Shown here: in pieces, positions 7,728 to 15,268 of the stretch
How positions within the stretch are numbered: the stretch's first letter is position 1
Layout of the letters: the number at the start of each line of letters is the position of its first letter
Assembly: GCA_002350445.1 (NCBI GenBank)
Contig: DEEV01000069.1
Coordinates: 5,821-24,387, forward strand
Origin: Treponema sp. UBA2869
GTDB lineage: Bacteria > Spirochaetota > Spirochaetia > Treponematales > Treponemataceae
Reading direction: 5' to 3'
DNA: 18,567 nucleotides
Notes under the pieces: model-generated
What the model was told of the DNA's origin: nothing
Databases searched by the model: none
The model's input: the letters and a program-made list of their open reading frames with translations, nothing else
Position numbers and translations under genes: made by a program

Positions 7728-8343
7728 CTGCTTCGTCAGAATCGTCCATATTATCAGAATCGTTATTCTTAGAAGAATCGTTATAATCAGACATCAAATC
7801 ATCATCTTCGTCTTCTTCCAAAGCCGCAATGTGCTTAATTTTTGGAGTTGATCCAGGCGGTTCAAGTTTTGTATGAATAGTCTGTTCTATTTCTTTTTCA
7901 GATTTTCCAAGTGCATAAGAAATTTCGTCTTCAAGAAGTTTTTTTGCAGAATCATAAAGTTTGCGTTCAAGAATAGGAAGTTCCTTAACTTTAGAACGGT
8001 TATAAAGGCAGCGTACAATTGTAGCAATATCCTTTACACTTCCCTTCTTTAAAAGGTCAAGGTTCATCTGATAGCGCAATTTCCAATCGGAAGTAATAGG
8101 TTCTGAATTATCAGAAAGAAGTTCCAGAGCCTCTTTTGCTTCTTCTGCTGATACAATCTGGCGGATTCCCAAATCATCAGATTTTTCAACAGGAACCATT
8201 ACAATCATGTCAGAAGCTTCAATATAAATTTTGTAATAAAGAGTCTTCTGATCCTTGAACTGCTTTTCAAAGATTTCTCTTACAATTCCAACACCCTGAC
8301 TTGGGTAAACGACCTTCTGGTCTACGCTAAACTTAGTTTCCAT
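7672..8343 (-). CDS. carD: CarD/CdnL-type RNA polymerase-binding transcription factor
   Basis: A 223-aa CarD_CdnL_TRCF family protein. Residues about 5-65 form the Tudor-like RNA-polymerase-interacting domain (VVYPSQGVGIV, YYKIYI, MVPVEKSDDLGIR). Residues about 80-160 are the helical DNA-binding domain, with Trp87 in TSDWKLRY at the place of the conserved minor-groove tryptophan, followed by KDIATIVRCLYNRSK. CarD proteins bind the RNA polymerase beta subunit and stabilise the open promoter complex, notably at rRNA promoters. Unusually, residues 176-223 form a tail with 25 Asp or Glu in 48 residues and only one basic residue. The start has no Shine-Dalgarno sequence, but has a strong promoter 11 nt upstream. 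The order carD-ispD-ispF is also found in Mycobacterium tuberculosis (Rv3583c-Rv3581c). Confidence 0.95.
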   Translation of the reverse strand: METKFSVDQKVVYPSQGVGIVREIFEKQFKDQKTLYYKIYIEASDMIVMVPVEKSDDLGIRQIVSAEEAKEALELLSDNSEPITSDWKLRYQMNLDLLKKGSVKDIATIVRCLYNRSKVKELPILERKLYDSAKKLLEDEISYALGKSEKEIEQTIHTKLEPPGSTPKIKHIAALEEDEDDDLMSDYNDSSKNNDSDNMDDSDEADDSSDEGMDSDDFEDDAF

Positions 8344-8353
8344 AATTTATCCC

Positions 8354-8382
8354 ATTATATACAATAAAACGCTTTTGTTCAA
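8354..8382 (-). promoter_or_regulatory. Sigma70-like promoter of carD-ispD-ispF
   Basis: On the minus strand, TTGAAC (8382-8377), a 17-nt spacer and a perfect TATAAT (8359-8354) stand in front of carD. Only 10 nt separate the -10 box from the ATG at 8343, so the predicted 5' leader is about 4 nt with no ribosome binding site. It lies directly after the helicase stop codon at 8402. Confidence 0.75.
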
Positions 8383-8401
8383 ACTGTTGTGCGCAAATCA
8401 C

Positions 8402-10471
8402 CTAGAAGCGTTCCGCTTTTTTGCCGGACTTTTTTATAAATGCGCTGGCACTTTTATTTGCACTTCTGCTTGAAGAACGCTCGTTCTGATTATGAACATT
8501 AGGTCTGCTTCCTTTTGAACGACCTTCTTTGCGGCTGCTGCGCGCAGACTCTTCAAAGCCACCGCGTCGCGAAGACGAACGTGATTTTCTTGAAAATCCT
8601 TCTTCCATTCCGTCAAAATCTGAATGCGAACGTCCTTTTCTTGAACGTCGGCTGCCGCCTTCTTCTTTTGAATCTATATGCATGTGCGGAAGCTTGTGAT
8701 TTGACTTTGACATTTCAATTGCTTTCTTTGCCGAAGCAACCGGAAGCGACACAAGAGAAAACTGCTGTGCAACATCAATATTGTCAACCATGCGTCCAGG
8801 AATATGAAGCAAATTACTAAAATAATCTGCAATTTCCTTTGCCCTAAAGCCGTCACGTTTACCAAGCGAAACAAAAATTCTTGTCTGATTTTCACGCGGG
8901 CCAAATTCTTTTGAATTAATTTTTCCGTAATGCTTAGGAGAAAGCTTGTCGCCGTACAAAATTGAAAGCAAAGCAGAAACAACCTGTTCCGGCTCCTGAT
9001 TTTTGCAAAGTTCAGAAGCAAGCGCTGTAAAACGCTCGTTCAAAAGCCAAGGCTTTAATGTTTTTACAGTTTCTTCTGCATCCGGCGCAATCTGAGCATC
9101 TGAGTCAGACTGAGAATCATTTTGTGCATCTGCTTCAGTTTCTTTTGCAGCCACTTCATCACTCTGATTTTCAACAGACTTTGTATCAAAAAGTTTTTCT
9201 TTAAGCTCGTCAAAAAGACGTTTTTCCTTTGTAGCAATAACTTCTTCAACAGAAGGAATTTTTCCCTCGGTCATTTCACCCTTGCTTGCCTTTGCAACAC
9301 CTTTTAGTAAAAACGAAAGTCTTCTGCGCTCTTCCGGTTTAACAAATGTAATTGCAACTCCGGAAGAACCTGCGCGACCAGTACGACCAATGCGGTGAAC
9401 ATAAGTTGCCGCATCAAACGGAAGCGAATAGTTTACAACGTGGCTTAAACCAGAAATATCAATTCCACGGGCTGCAACGTCGGTTGCAACAAGAATGCGT
9501 GTTTTTTTAAGGCGGAAACGTTCAAGCACCTTTTCTCGCTGATTCTGCATAATATCGCCGTGAAGCGCTGCTGCTTCGTAGCCTTTTAAGTCCAGTTCGC
9601 GGGTTACGCGGTCTGCATCCATTTTTGTCTGCGTAAAAACAAGTCCGTAAAAATCAGGCGAAATATCTATAAGACGAACAAGTGCTTCTATTTTTTCACT
9701 TTCCCTTACGCACCAGTACTTCTGCTCAATTAAAAGCGGCTCATCTATTACGCCTTCCTCTTCGATTGTTTCGTATTCGCCCATAAATTTTGACGCAATT
9801 TTAAGAATTTCAGGCGGCATTGTTGCGCTGAACAAAAGAATACGACAGTCAGGGTTTGCATGTGTAAATATTTCTTCAATATCATCAATAAAACCCATAT
9901 CAAGCATTTCATCGCCTTCATCAAGGATAAAATACTTAATCTGACTTAAATCAAGAGTCTTGCGGTCAATATGATCTTTAATTCGGCCAGGTGTTCCAAC
10001 TACAATTTCTGCACCGCGCTTAAGCTCTTTAATCTGCGTTGTATAAGAAGCGCCACCGTAAAGCACACATGTTCTGGGAAATGCTTCTGAATTAAAGGAC
10101 TGCATTTCTGTGCAAGTCTGCATTGCAAGCTCGCGTGTTGGTTCCAGAACTAAAGCCTGAGGCTTATCAGTTTTTCCGGAAATTGACTGCATGATTGGAA
10201 GACCAAAAGCTGCCGTTTTTCCCGTTCCGGTACGTGCCCTGGCAATAAGGTTTGCATCGCCATTTAAAAGGCGCGGAATTGCGAGCACCTGAATTGGAGA
10301 AGGAACTTTGAATCCTTTTTTTGCTACCGCTTTAAGCGTATACTCGTTTAATCCAAGTTCTTCAAAAGTTACTGCGTCCTCTGAATCCACTGATTCTGGA
10401 GCAGACACACCGTTCAAATCTTCTGCGTTCATTTCAACGTCTGCAGAAGTTTCGTTAATCTGTTTTTCCAT
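8402..10471 (-). CDS. DEAD-box RNA helicase with DbpA-type RNA-binding domain (DEGD variant)
   Basis: A 689-aa ATP-dependent RNA helicase. The core spans residues about 35-400: Q motif (FEELGLNEYTL, PSPIQ), Walker A ARTGTGKT (79-86), PTRELAMQ (111-118), TPGR (160-163), motif II DEGD (184-187), SAT (215-217), ATDVAARGIDI (329-339) and HRIGRTGR (359-366). An acidic linker (about 425-470) precedes a DbpA-type RNA-binding domain (about 529-602; RIFVSLGKRDGF, DNIDVAQQFSLVSLP), which in E. coli DbpA and B. subtilis YxiN targets 23S rRNA hairpin 92. The last 85 residues are a basic Arg/Ser/Gly tail. The set fits a DeaD/CsdA-like helicase for ribosome assembly or cold adaptation; the exact role is inference. 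Motif II normally reads DEAD; Gly186 replaces Ala. A weak GGGAAC lies just before the ATG. Confidence 0.94.
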   Translation of the reverse strand: MEKQINETSADVEMNAEDLNGVSAPESVDSEDAVTFEELGLNEYTLKAVAKKGFKVPSPIQVLAIPRLLNGDANLIARARTGTGKTAAFGLPIMQSISGKTDKPQALVLEPTRELAMQTCTEMQSFNSEAFPRTCVLYGGASYTTQIKELKRGAEIVVGTPGRIKDHIDRKTLDLSQIKYFILDEGDEMLDMGFIDDIEEIFTHANPDCRILLFSATMPPEILKIASKFMGEYETIEEEGVIDEPLLIEQKYWCVRESEKIEALVRLIDISPDFYGLVFTQTKMDADRVTRELDLKGYEAAALHGDIMQNQREKVLERFRLKKTRILVATDVAARGIDISGLSHVVNYSLPFDAATYVHRIGRTGRAGSSGVAITFVKPEERRRLSFLLKGVAKASKGEMTEGKIPSVEEVIATKEKRLFDELKEKLFDTKSVENQSDEVAAKETEADAQNDSQSDSDAQIAPDAEETVKTLKPWLLNERFTALASELCKNQEPEQVVSALLSILYGDKLSPKHYGKINSKEFGPRENQTRIFVSLGKRDGFRAKEIADYFSNLLHIPGRMVDNIDVAQQFSLVSLPVASAKKAIEMSKSNHKLPHMHIDSKEEGGSRRSRKGRSHSDFDGMEEGFSRKSRSSSRRGGFEESARSSRKEGRSKGSRPNVHNQNERSSSRSANKSASAFIKKSGKKAERF

Positions 10472-10536
10472 AATGTTCCCATAAAAAGGGCTTCCCTAAA
10501 CATAAAAATCCTGTCCTAAAGCCCCGTAAAGTTTTA

Positions 10537-10570
10537 GAAATTTTCAAGCCATCAGATATCTGAAAATTTC
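10537..10570. repeat. Perfect 10-bp inverted repeat between the 638-aa gene and the helicase gene
   Basis: GAAATTTTCA (10537-10546) and TGAAAATTTC (10561-10570) are exact reverse complements around a 14-nt loop. A 10-bp palindrome CAGATATCTG (10553-10562) overlaps the loop and the right arm. It lies about 20 nt after the stop of the 638-aa gene and about 65 nt before the helicase start. The arms are AT-rich and no T-run follows on the minus strand, so it is a poor intrinsic terminator. It may be an operator or an mRNA structure in the helicase leader. Confidence 0.6.
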
Positions 10571-10590
10571 ATATAAATTAATTGCTGCTT

Positions 10591-12507
10591 CTATTCATTT
10601 ACATATTTATTTGCGTAATAATAGCCGGTCGGACGGTTATTATCTGCATTCTCGTTAGCGGTCAAATTCTGATTGTTATTTGCTTCAGAATTCTCAGCAG
10701 CTTCTGTTGCAGCCGTATTCTCTGATGCCGTTCCGTTTTCGGCAGATGCAGGCTGTGTTACAGGTGAAACTGGTTTTGGAGCAGCGGCCTGACCCAGGTC
10801 AAACCGAACAGTTTCAAGTTTAGATTTATGTCTAGATTTCAGCAATAAAATTTCTTCTTCATGTTTATAAACATATCCAGATGAATTATATGTTTCAAAA
10901 CGAGGGTCAGTTCTGAATGCCATATTATAAATGTAAATAGTAGAGAACTTAGGAATTCCCTTGAACATAACATAATGAGTCCAGTTTTCAGGGAAATCAA
11001 TTGTAAGGGTAAGTGAATTACCTTCTTTTTTGCCTGTAATGTCTGTTGCACAGGTCCAGGCGTATATTTTTTTAGTTCCGTCATCAGAAATCTTCTGGAA
11101 ATGCGGATAAAATTTGTTATCGAATGAAAGAATCGCATAAATATTGCAAAGCGTTCTTAAATCAAATGAAGAAATTTCTGCAAGATAAGAATTTATAAGA
11201 ACGTAACCAGCCTTTGTAAATGTCTGATTTGCAGTAATATTTCCATAACGCATAATTGCGGTAGCAGTTTCTATTGCCTGAATTACAGAAAGGAATGTCT
11301 CGTTTTCGGAAATAGTAAGTACATTATTCTGCAAAGAACAAGCTTCTGTAATTTTATCGATACAGCCGTTAATTGCAGGCTTAAGCAGATATGCAAGCTC
11401 ATCGTCCAGTGCAACAAGGTCATCGTAAACCTTAAGAATTCCTGTAACCTGAGCAATAGAAGCCTCTGACACATTCTGCGATGCAACAGATGAAAGAAGA
11501 GCTCTAACCTTTTCGCGATCTGAATGAACATACATAAACGATGCAATATCGCGTACTGTAAATATATCAAGATTTCCGTTTTCGGAAGCGCGGGTAATCT
11601 GACGTTCGTAATCTGCAACTGTTTTTTCAAGTTCTACAGACATTTCGGCAAGAGAGCCAAAATAAGGGGCCGAAAGATATGTTCGCTGGCGGCCTTTGCG
11701 CAAAGCAACAGGAACATATTCAAGTGCCGAAGAATAGTTTCCGTTATCAGCCTGAGCTGCAAGATAAGAAACAAGAACCTGTTCAGAAATATTTGATTCG
11801 GTTGTAGCATTAACGATGAATGAAGAAATAATATTTGCTTTAAGCGAAGAAATTGTTGCACCGTAAGCAGAAGGTTCTGCAAGAGGAAGCTCAATAATGC
11901 TGTCGAACGAGAATTTCTGTTCGTTATCGTAAACAGAATAGCTTACAAATGAATTTTTCGAAGTAAGATTTATGTGATTGTCTTCCAATGAGTACGCAGA
12001 AATTTCCCAGGAATTCTTTCTGCTGTCCAGAATAATCTTGTTACTGTCACTTTTCTGAACCTTCATTCCCGACGCATACGAATACGGAATAATTAAATCT
12101 GTAACTCCATTCGGCAAAACAGCGTGCATTGAAAAATCAGAATTAGGATTTTCGCTGTCGAGCGAGGCAATTAAAACTACGCCGTCAGTAAAATTAAATT
12201 TAAACGAAAGTTCGTCTCGTTTTTCCCATGAAATAAGTTTAAGCGGAATAACAAGTCCGCCTTTTTTTATGCTTGCTGTATTCTGATCATCAAAAAAAAC
12301 ATTAAAACCATTATATGAAATTCGCAGATAATTCTTTAGGGAAGTTTTTTCACTTTCTTCAGAATTTTCTTCCAAAGTTACTTGAAGATTTCCTATTTTT
12401 TGAATAATACTGGAAACTGTTCTAAATTGAAGAACGAAAATGCCGATGATTATAATAAGATCGACAATAAGCAGTCCCAGCGCTTTTCTTAAAACCCTAA
12501 TGCTCAT
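10591..12507 (-). CDS. Uncharacterised membrane-anchored protein, large extracytoplasmic domain
   Basis: I do not recognise a family for this 638-aa protein. Residues 9-28 are one strongly hydrophobic segment after a short basic start (MSIRVLRK), with no lipobox or cleavage site, so it should be a signal-anchored protein with the bulk outside the cytoplasm. Residues about 55-215 look beta-rich, with many short alternating strands. Residues about 220-450 look alpha-helical, possibly helical-repeat-like. Residues about 460-560 return to beta character, and residues about 575-625 are a low-complexity Ala/Glu/Asn/Thr/Pro stretch. The end is YYYANKYVNE. There is no Shine-Dalgarno sequence; a TTGATT-N17-TAAACT promoter ends 9 nt before the ATG. 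It diverges from the TPR lipoprotein gene, and both products are probably envelope proteins, so a shared role is possible but unproven. Confidence 0.8.
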   Translation of the reverse strand: MSIRVLRKALGLLIVDLIIIIGIFVLQFRTVSSIIQKIGNLQVTLEENSEESEKTSLKNYLRISYNGFNVFFDDQNTASIKKGGLVIPLKLISWEKRDELSFKFNFTDGVVLIASLDSENPNSDFSMHAVLPNGVTDLIIPYSYASGMKVQKSDSNKIILDSRKNSWEISAYSLEDNHINLTSKNSFVSYSVYDNEQKFSFDSIIELPLAEPSAYGATISSLKANIISSFIVNATTESNISEQVLVSYLAAQADNGNYSSALEYVPVALRKGRQRTYLSAPYFGSLAEMSVELEKTVADYERQITRASENGNLDIFTVRDIASFMYVHSDREKVRALLSSVASQNVSEASIAQVTGILKVYDDLVALDDELAYLLKPAINGCIDKITEACSLQNNVLTISENETFLSVIQAIETATAIMRYGNITANQTFTKAGYVLINSYLAEISSFDLRTLCNIYAILSFDNKFYPHFQKISDDGTKKIYAWTCATDITGKKEGNSLTLTIDFPENWTHYVMFKGIPKFSTIYIYNMAFRTDPRFETYNSSGYVYKHEEEILLLKSRHKSKLETVRFDLGQAAAPKPVSPVTQPASAENGTASENTAATEAAENSEANNNQNLTANENADNNRPTGYYYANKYVNE

Positions 12508-12572
12508 TGTTGTATCAGTTTAGTCAATGATTGGATTAAAATCAACTATACTACTATAGAAAGGAACTAAAA
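12508..12572. promoter_or_regulatory. Divergent promoter region (638-aa gene and TPR lipoprotein)
   Basis: For the minus-strand gene, TTGATT (12545-12540), a 17-nt spacer and TAAACT (12522-12517) place transcription start about 3 nt before the ATG at 12507. For the plus-strand gene, a good -10 TATACT (12547-12552) is followed by a Shine-Dalgarno AAAGGAA (12560-12566), but the -35 is poor. A TTGGAT-N18-TATAGA pair (12531-12560) is an alternative. The minus -35 abuts the plus -10, so the two polymerases would compete for the site. Confidence 0.5.
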
Positions 12573-14003
12573 ATGAAAAGACTTTTTTGCACACTCTGCA
12601 CAGTTGCATGCCTTACACTTGCTTTTACAGGATGCGGAACAACATCAGTCGTAGAAAATCCGGCACCAGAAACTGAAAAACCAAAAGCTCCAGAAACAAA
12701 AGAAAAACATCCAAAAAATGAAGAAAAAGAACCTGCAAATATAAAATTTGCCTCACAGCTTCAGCAGCTTCTTGAAAAAAATGATACGAAAGGCGCTATA
12801 GCCCTCTTTTCAAAAATCCCTTCTGAGCTTAAAAAAGACTTAGAACTCAAGATGCTTCTGGCTGCACTTTACTATTCAGACAGCCAGTTTGACAATGCAA
12901 TTGCCACAGCAAACGAAGTTCTGGAAGTTGAACCTAAGAATTCAGATGCGCTTGAATTGATTATGCTTTGCAACAGAGCAAGCGGCGATAAAAAATCATA
13001 TCAGGAAAGTGCAAATAAAATTCTTGCAGCAGACCCTTATAATGCCGCAGTAAATATTCAAAAAGCAGAAGATTACGCTATTTCAAAAAAATATAAACTT
13101 GCACGCGATTCATACCGTAAGGCGCTTGTAGGAAATCCTAAAAATTCTGATGCAATGTTCGGCTATGCTCAAATGTCTTACTACATGGGAGACCTTGAAG
13201 CATCTCAGGCTTATTTCCAGAAAATTCTTGATGAAAACCCTCAGGATGCGGCTGCCCTTGCTTATATGGGAAAACTTGCCGGCGACAATGAAAATTACCT
13301 TCGCGCCACAAAATACATTCAGGAAGCAATAAAATATGATCCTAAAAATTATGATTACTGGATGGATTACGGAACATATCTGCGCTATCAGGGAAAATTT
13401 GAAGATGCGGCAAACGCATGGAAAAAGGCAGCCGACATTGATCCATCATTCTTTCTTGCTTACGCATATCTTGCAGGAAACTACGACGACCTTGGAAAAT
13501 ATGATTTAGCCCTTGAATATTATCACAAAGTTATAGAGACAAACCCTAAGTACTATTTTGCTTACGAAGAAACTGCTATTCTTGAATATCACGCTGGCAA
13601 TTACAAAAATGCAATTAAATATTTTTCGGAAGCTTACAAATACAGCGCAGACTACTGTTACAGTCTTATGATTGCAGCCTGCTACTTTAAGTTGAAAGAT
13701 TCTGTAACGGCAAAAAAAGTGCTTGGAGCAGAACTAAAAAAACAAAAGAACGATTCAATTGAATATAACATGCTTCGATTCTGGTTTGATTCATACAGCA
13801 AAAATGCAGAAAGCAGCCTTGTAATGAAAATCAGCAAGGAAGACAATAGCAACAAACGCGGTAAAATGCTATTCTACATGGGCTTGTATTGCGAAAATTC
13901 AAAAGCTTACGAAATGGCAAACGAATATTACGCAAAGGTAACGGCAATGCAGGCTCCTATGTTCTTTGAATATAGGATTGCAGAATGGAGCCTTAAGAAA
14001 TGA
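12573..14003 (+). CDS. TPR-repeat lipoprotein
   Basis: A 476-aa protein with a lipoprotein signal: basic start MKRLF, hydrophobic core and lipobox FTGC, with Cys21 as the predicted lipidated residue. A Pro/Glu/Lys-rich linker (about 25-60) leads to tetratricopeptide repeats covering about 60-460, visible as units such as DALELIMLCNRASGD, AMFGYAQMSYYMGDLEASQA, ALAYMGKLAGDNENYLRATK and FLAYAYLAGNYDDLGKYDLA. TPRs are protein-interaction scaffolds, so an envelope assembly or docking role is likely; the partner is unknown. The start is well supported by AAAGGAA at 12560-12566. Its stop overlaps the start of the TraB-family gene (ATGA at 14000-14003), implying translational coupling. Bacterial lipoproteins of this form in treponemes are often surface or periplasm facing; the side of the membrane cannot be read from sequence. 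Confidence 0.92.
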   Translation: MKRLFCTLCTVACLTLAFTGCGTTSVVENPAPETEKPKAPETKEKHPKNEEKEPANIKFASQLQQLLEKNDTKGAIALFSKIPSELKKDLELKMLLAALYYSDSQFDNAIATANEVLEVEPKNSDALELIMLCNRASGDKKSYQESANKILAADPYNAAVNIQKAEDYAISKKYKLARDSYRKALVGNPKNSDAMFGYAQMSYYMGDLEASQAYFQKILDENPQDAAALAYMGKLAGDNENYLRATKYIQEAIKYDPKNYDYWMDYGTYLRYQGKFEDAANAWKKAADIDPSFFLAYAYLAGNYDDLGKYDLALEYYHKVIETNPKYYFAYEETAILEYHAGNYKNAIKYFSEAYKYSADYCYSLMIAACYFKLKDSVTAKKVLGAELKKQKNDSIEYNMLRFWFDSYSKNAESSLVMKISKEDNSNKRGKMLFYMGLYCENSKAYEMANEYYAKVTAMQAPMFFEYRIAEWSLKK

Positions 14004-15190
14004 GTCAGACAAGAAAAGTTCTTGAATTAAACGGAAGAAAAATAACTTTAGTAGGAACAGCCCACGTTTCAAAGGAAAGTATAGAAGAAGTTTGCTCTAC
14101 AATAAAAGAGCTTAATCCTGATTGTGTTGCCGTTGAACTTGACGAAAAGCGCGCAGATTCAATTCAAAACAAGGAAAAATACAGTCAGCTTGATATTGTA
14201 AATGTCCTTAAGAAAAACGAAGGTTTTCTGCTTCTGGCAAACCTTGTACTCGCTTCTTACCAGAGACGAATGGGCTTAAACATTGGCGTAAAACCCGGCG
14301 ACGAAATGCTTGCCGCACTTAATACTGCAAAAGAAATGAATATTCCATTTACTCTGGTTGACCGACCTATTCAAATTACACTGCGTCGTGCGTGGGGCAA
14401 AAATTCACTTTTTGGTAAATGCAAGCTTCTTTCGGCATTAATTGCAAGTGCCTTTTCAAAAGAAGAAATTTCTGAAGCAGATATTGAAGGTCTTAAAAAT
14501 CAGAATGAAATGGATTCTATGATGGCAGAACTTGCAAAGTACATGCCGGTAATAAAGCAGGTTCTTATTGATGAAAGAGACCAGTATCTTGCAAGCAAAA
14601 TATGGGAATCTAAAGGAAATAACATTGTTGCAGTTCTTGGTGCAGGACATCTGCCGGGCGTAGAAGCTCATTTACAGAAAATTGCTTCGCAGCAGGAAAA
14701 GACTGATGTTAGCGAAATTTCTGTAATTCCTAAAAAATCAATTGCTGCAAGAATTATTCCGTGGATTATTCCGGCGGCAATAATTGCCCTGCTTGTTCTT
14801 GGCTTTATCCACGGCGACAAAGATGCAGGATTAGACAACATTATAACCTGGATTGGCTGGAACGGAACGCTTGCCGCACTTGGAACTCTTATTGCCGGCG
14901 GAAACATTGTTACAGTTTTTGCAGCCTTTGTTCTTGCTCCTATAACTTCGCTGTGTCCTGTAATTGGAGTTGGACTTTTTACGGGAATTATTCAGGCAAG
15001 CATTACAAAACCAAAGGTTACAGACATAGAAACACTTCAGGACGATGTTGCTTCACTTAAAGGCTTTTACAAAAACAGAATCCTGAAAGTTCTGCTGGTA
15101 TTTATTTTATCTTCTTTGGGAAGTACAGCCGGAACCTTTATTGGCGGTGCAGACATTATTTCGAATATAACAAAGAATTTTAATAATTAG
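14000..15190 (+). CDS. TraB/PrgY-family membrane protein
   Basis: A 396-aa TraB-family protein (TIKI-like fold). The N-terminal domain (about 1-235) has the paired GxxH signatures GTAH (19-22) and GAGH (214-217), the acidic VELDEKR (45-51), KPGDEMLAAL (98-107), DRPIQITLRRAW (121-132) and ERDQYLA (192-198). The C-terminal part has about four hydrophobic segments (about 251-270, 283-300, 303-325 and 362-382), so it is an inner-membrane protein. TraB of Enterococcus plasmids shuts down pheromone signalling; related TIKI proteins are metal-dependent proteases with the same conserved residues. The chromosomal role in bacteria is not settled, so I give no gene symbol. It overlaps the TPR lipoprotein stop by 4 nt, with GGAG at 13986-13989 upstream, and ends in front of a bidirectional terminator. 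Confidence 0.92.
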   Translation: MSQTRKVLELNGRKITLVGTAHVSKESIEEVCSTIKELNPDCVAVELDEKRADSIQNKEKYSQLDIVNVLKKNEGFLLLANLVLASYQRRMGLNIGVKPGDEMLAALNTAKEMNIPFTLVDRPIQITLRRAWGKNSLFGKCKLLSALIASAFSKEEISEADIEGLKNQNEMDSMMAELAKYMPVIKQVLIDERDQYLASKIWESKGNNIVAVLGAGHLPGVEAHLQKIASQQEKTDVSEISVIPKKSIAARIIPWIIPAAIIALLVLGFIHGDKDAGLDNIITWIGWNGTLAALGTLIAGGNIVTVFAAFVLAPITSLCPVIGVGLFTGIIQASITKPKVTDIETLQDDVASLKGFYKNRILKVLLVFILSSLGSTAGTFIGGADIISNITKNFNN

Positions 15191-15214
15191 GCTAAGCAGT
15201 CAAAACACAGAAAT

Positions 15215-15247
15215 AAAAAAAACAGTCCGTAAAGACTGTTTTTTTTT
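15215..15247. terminator. Bidirectional intrinsic terminator
   Basis: The stem ACAGTC/GACTGT with loop CGTAAA (15228-15233) is flanked by a run of 8 A on the left (15215-15222) and 9 T on the right (15239-15247), giving up to 13 bp including A-T pairs. The U-tract works in both directions, so it serves both the TraB-family gene ending at 15190 and the convergent gene ending at 15269. Confidence 0.9.
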
Positions 15248-15268
15248 GTCAGCAAGCATTACCAACTA

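Noticed and set aside
7690..7815. Repeated TCNGAATCG-like words as a satellite or CRISPR-like array
   Set aside because: They are short, irregular and explained by Asp/Ser/Glu codons of the CarD acidic tail on the minus strand; there are no spacers of constant length.
10483..10498. GGGAAGCCC followed by TTTTT on the minus strand, upstream of the helicase start, as an intrinsic terminator
   Set aside because: The stem is only 4 bp with a 3-nt loop, too weak to terminate, and it lies in the helicase leader.
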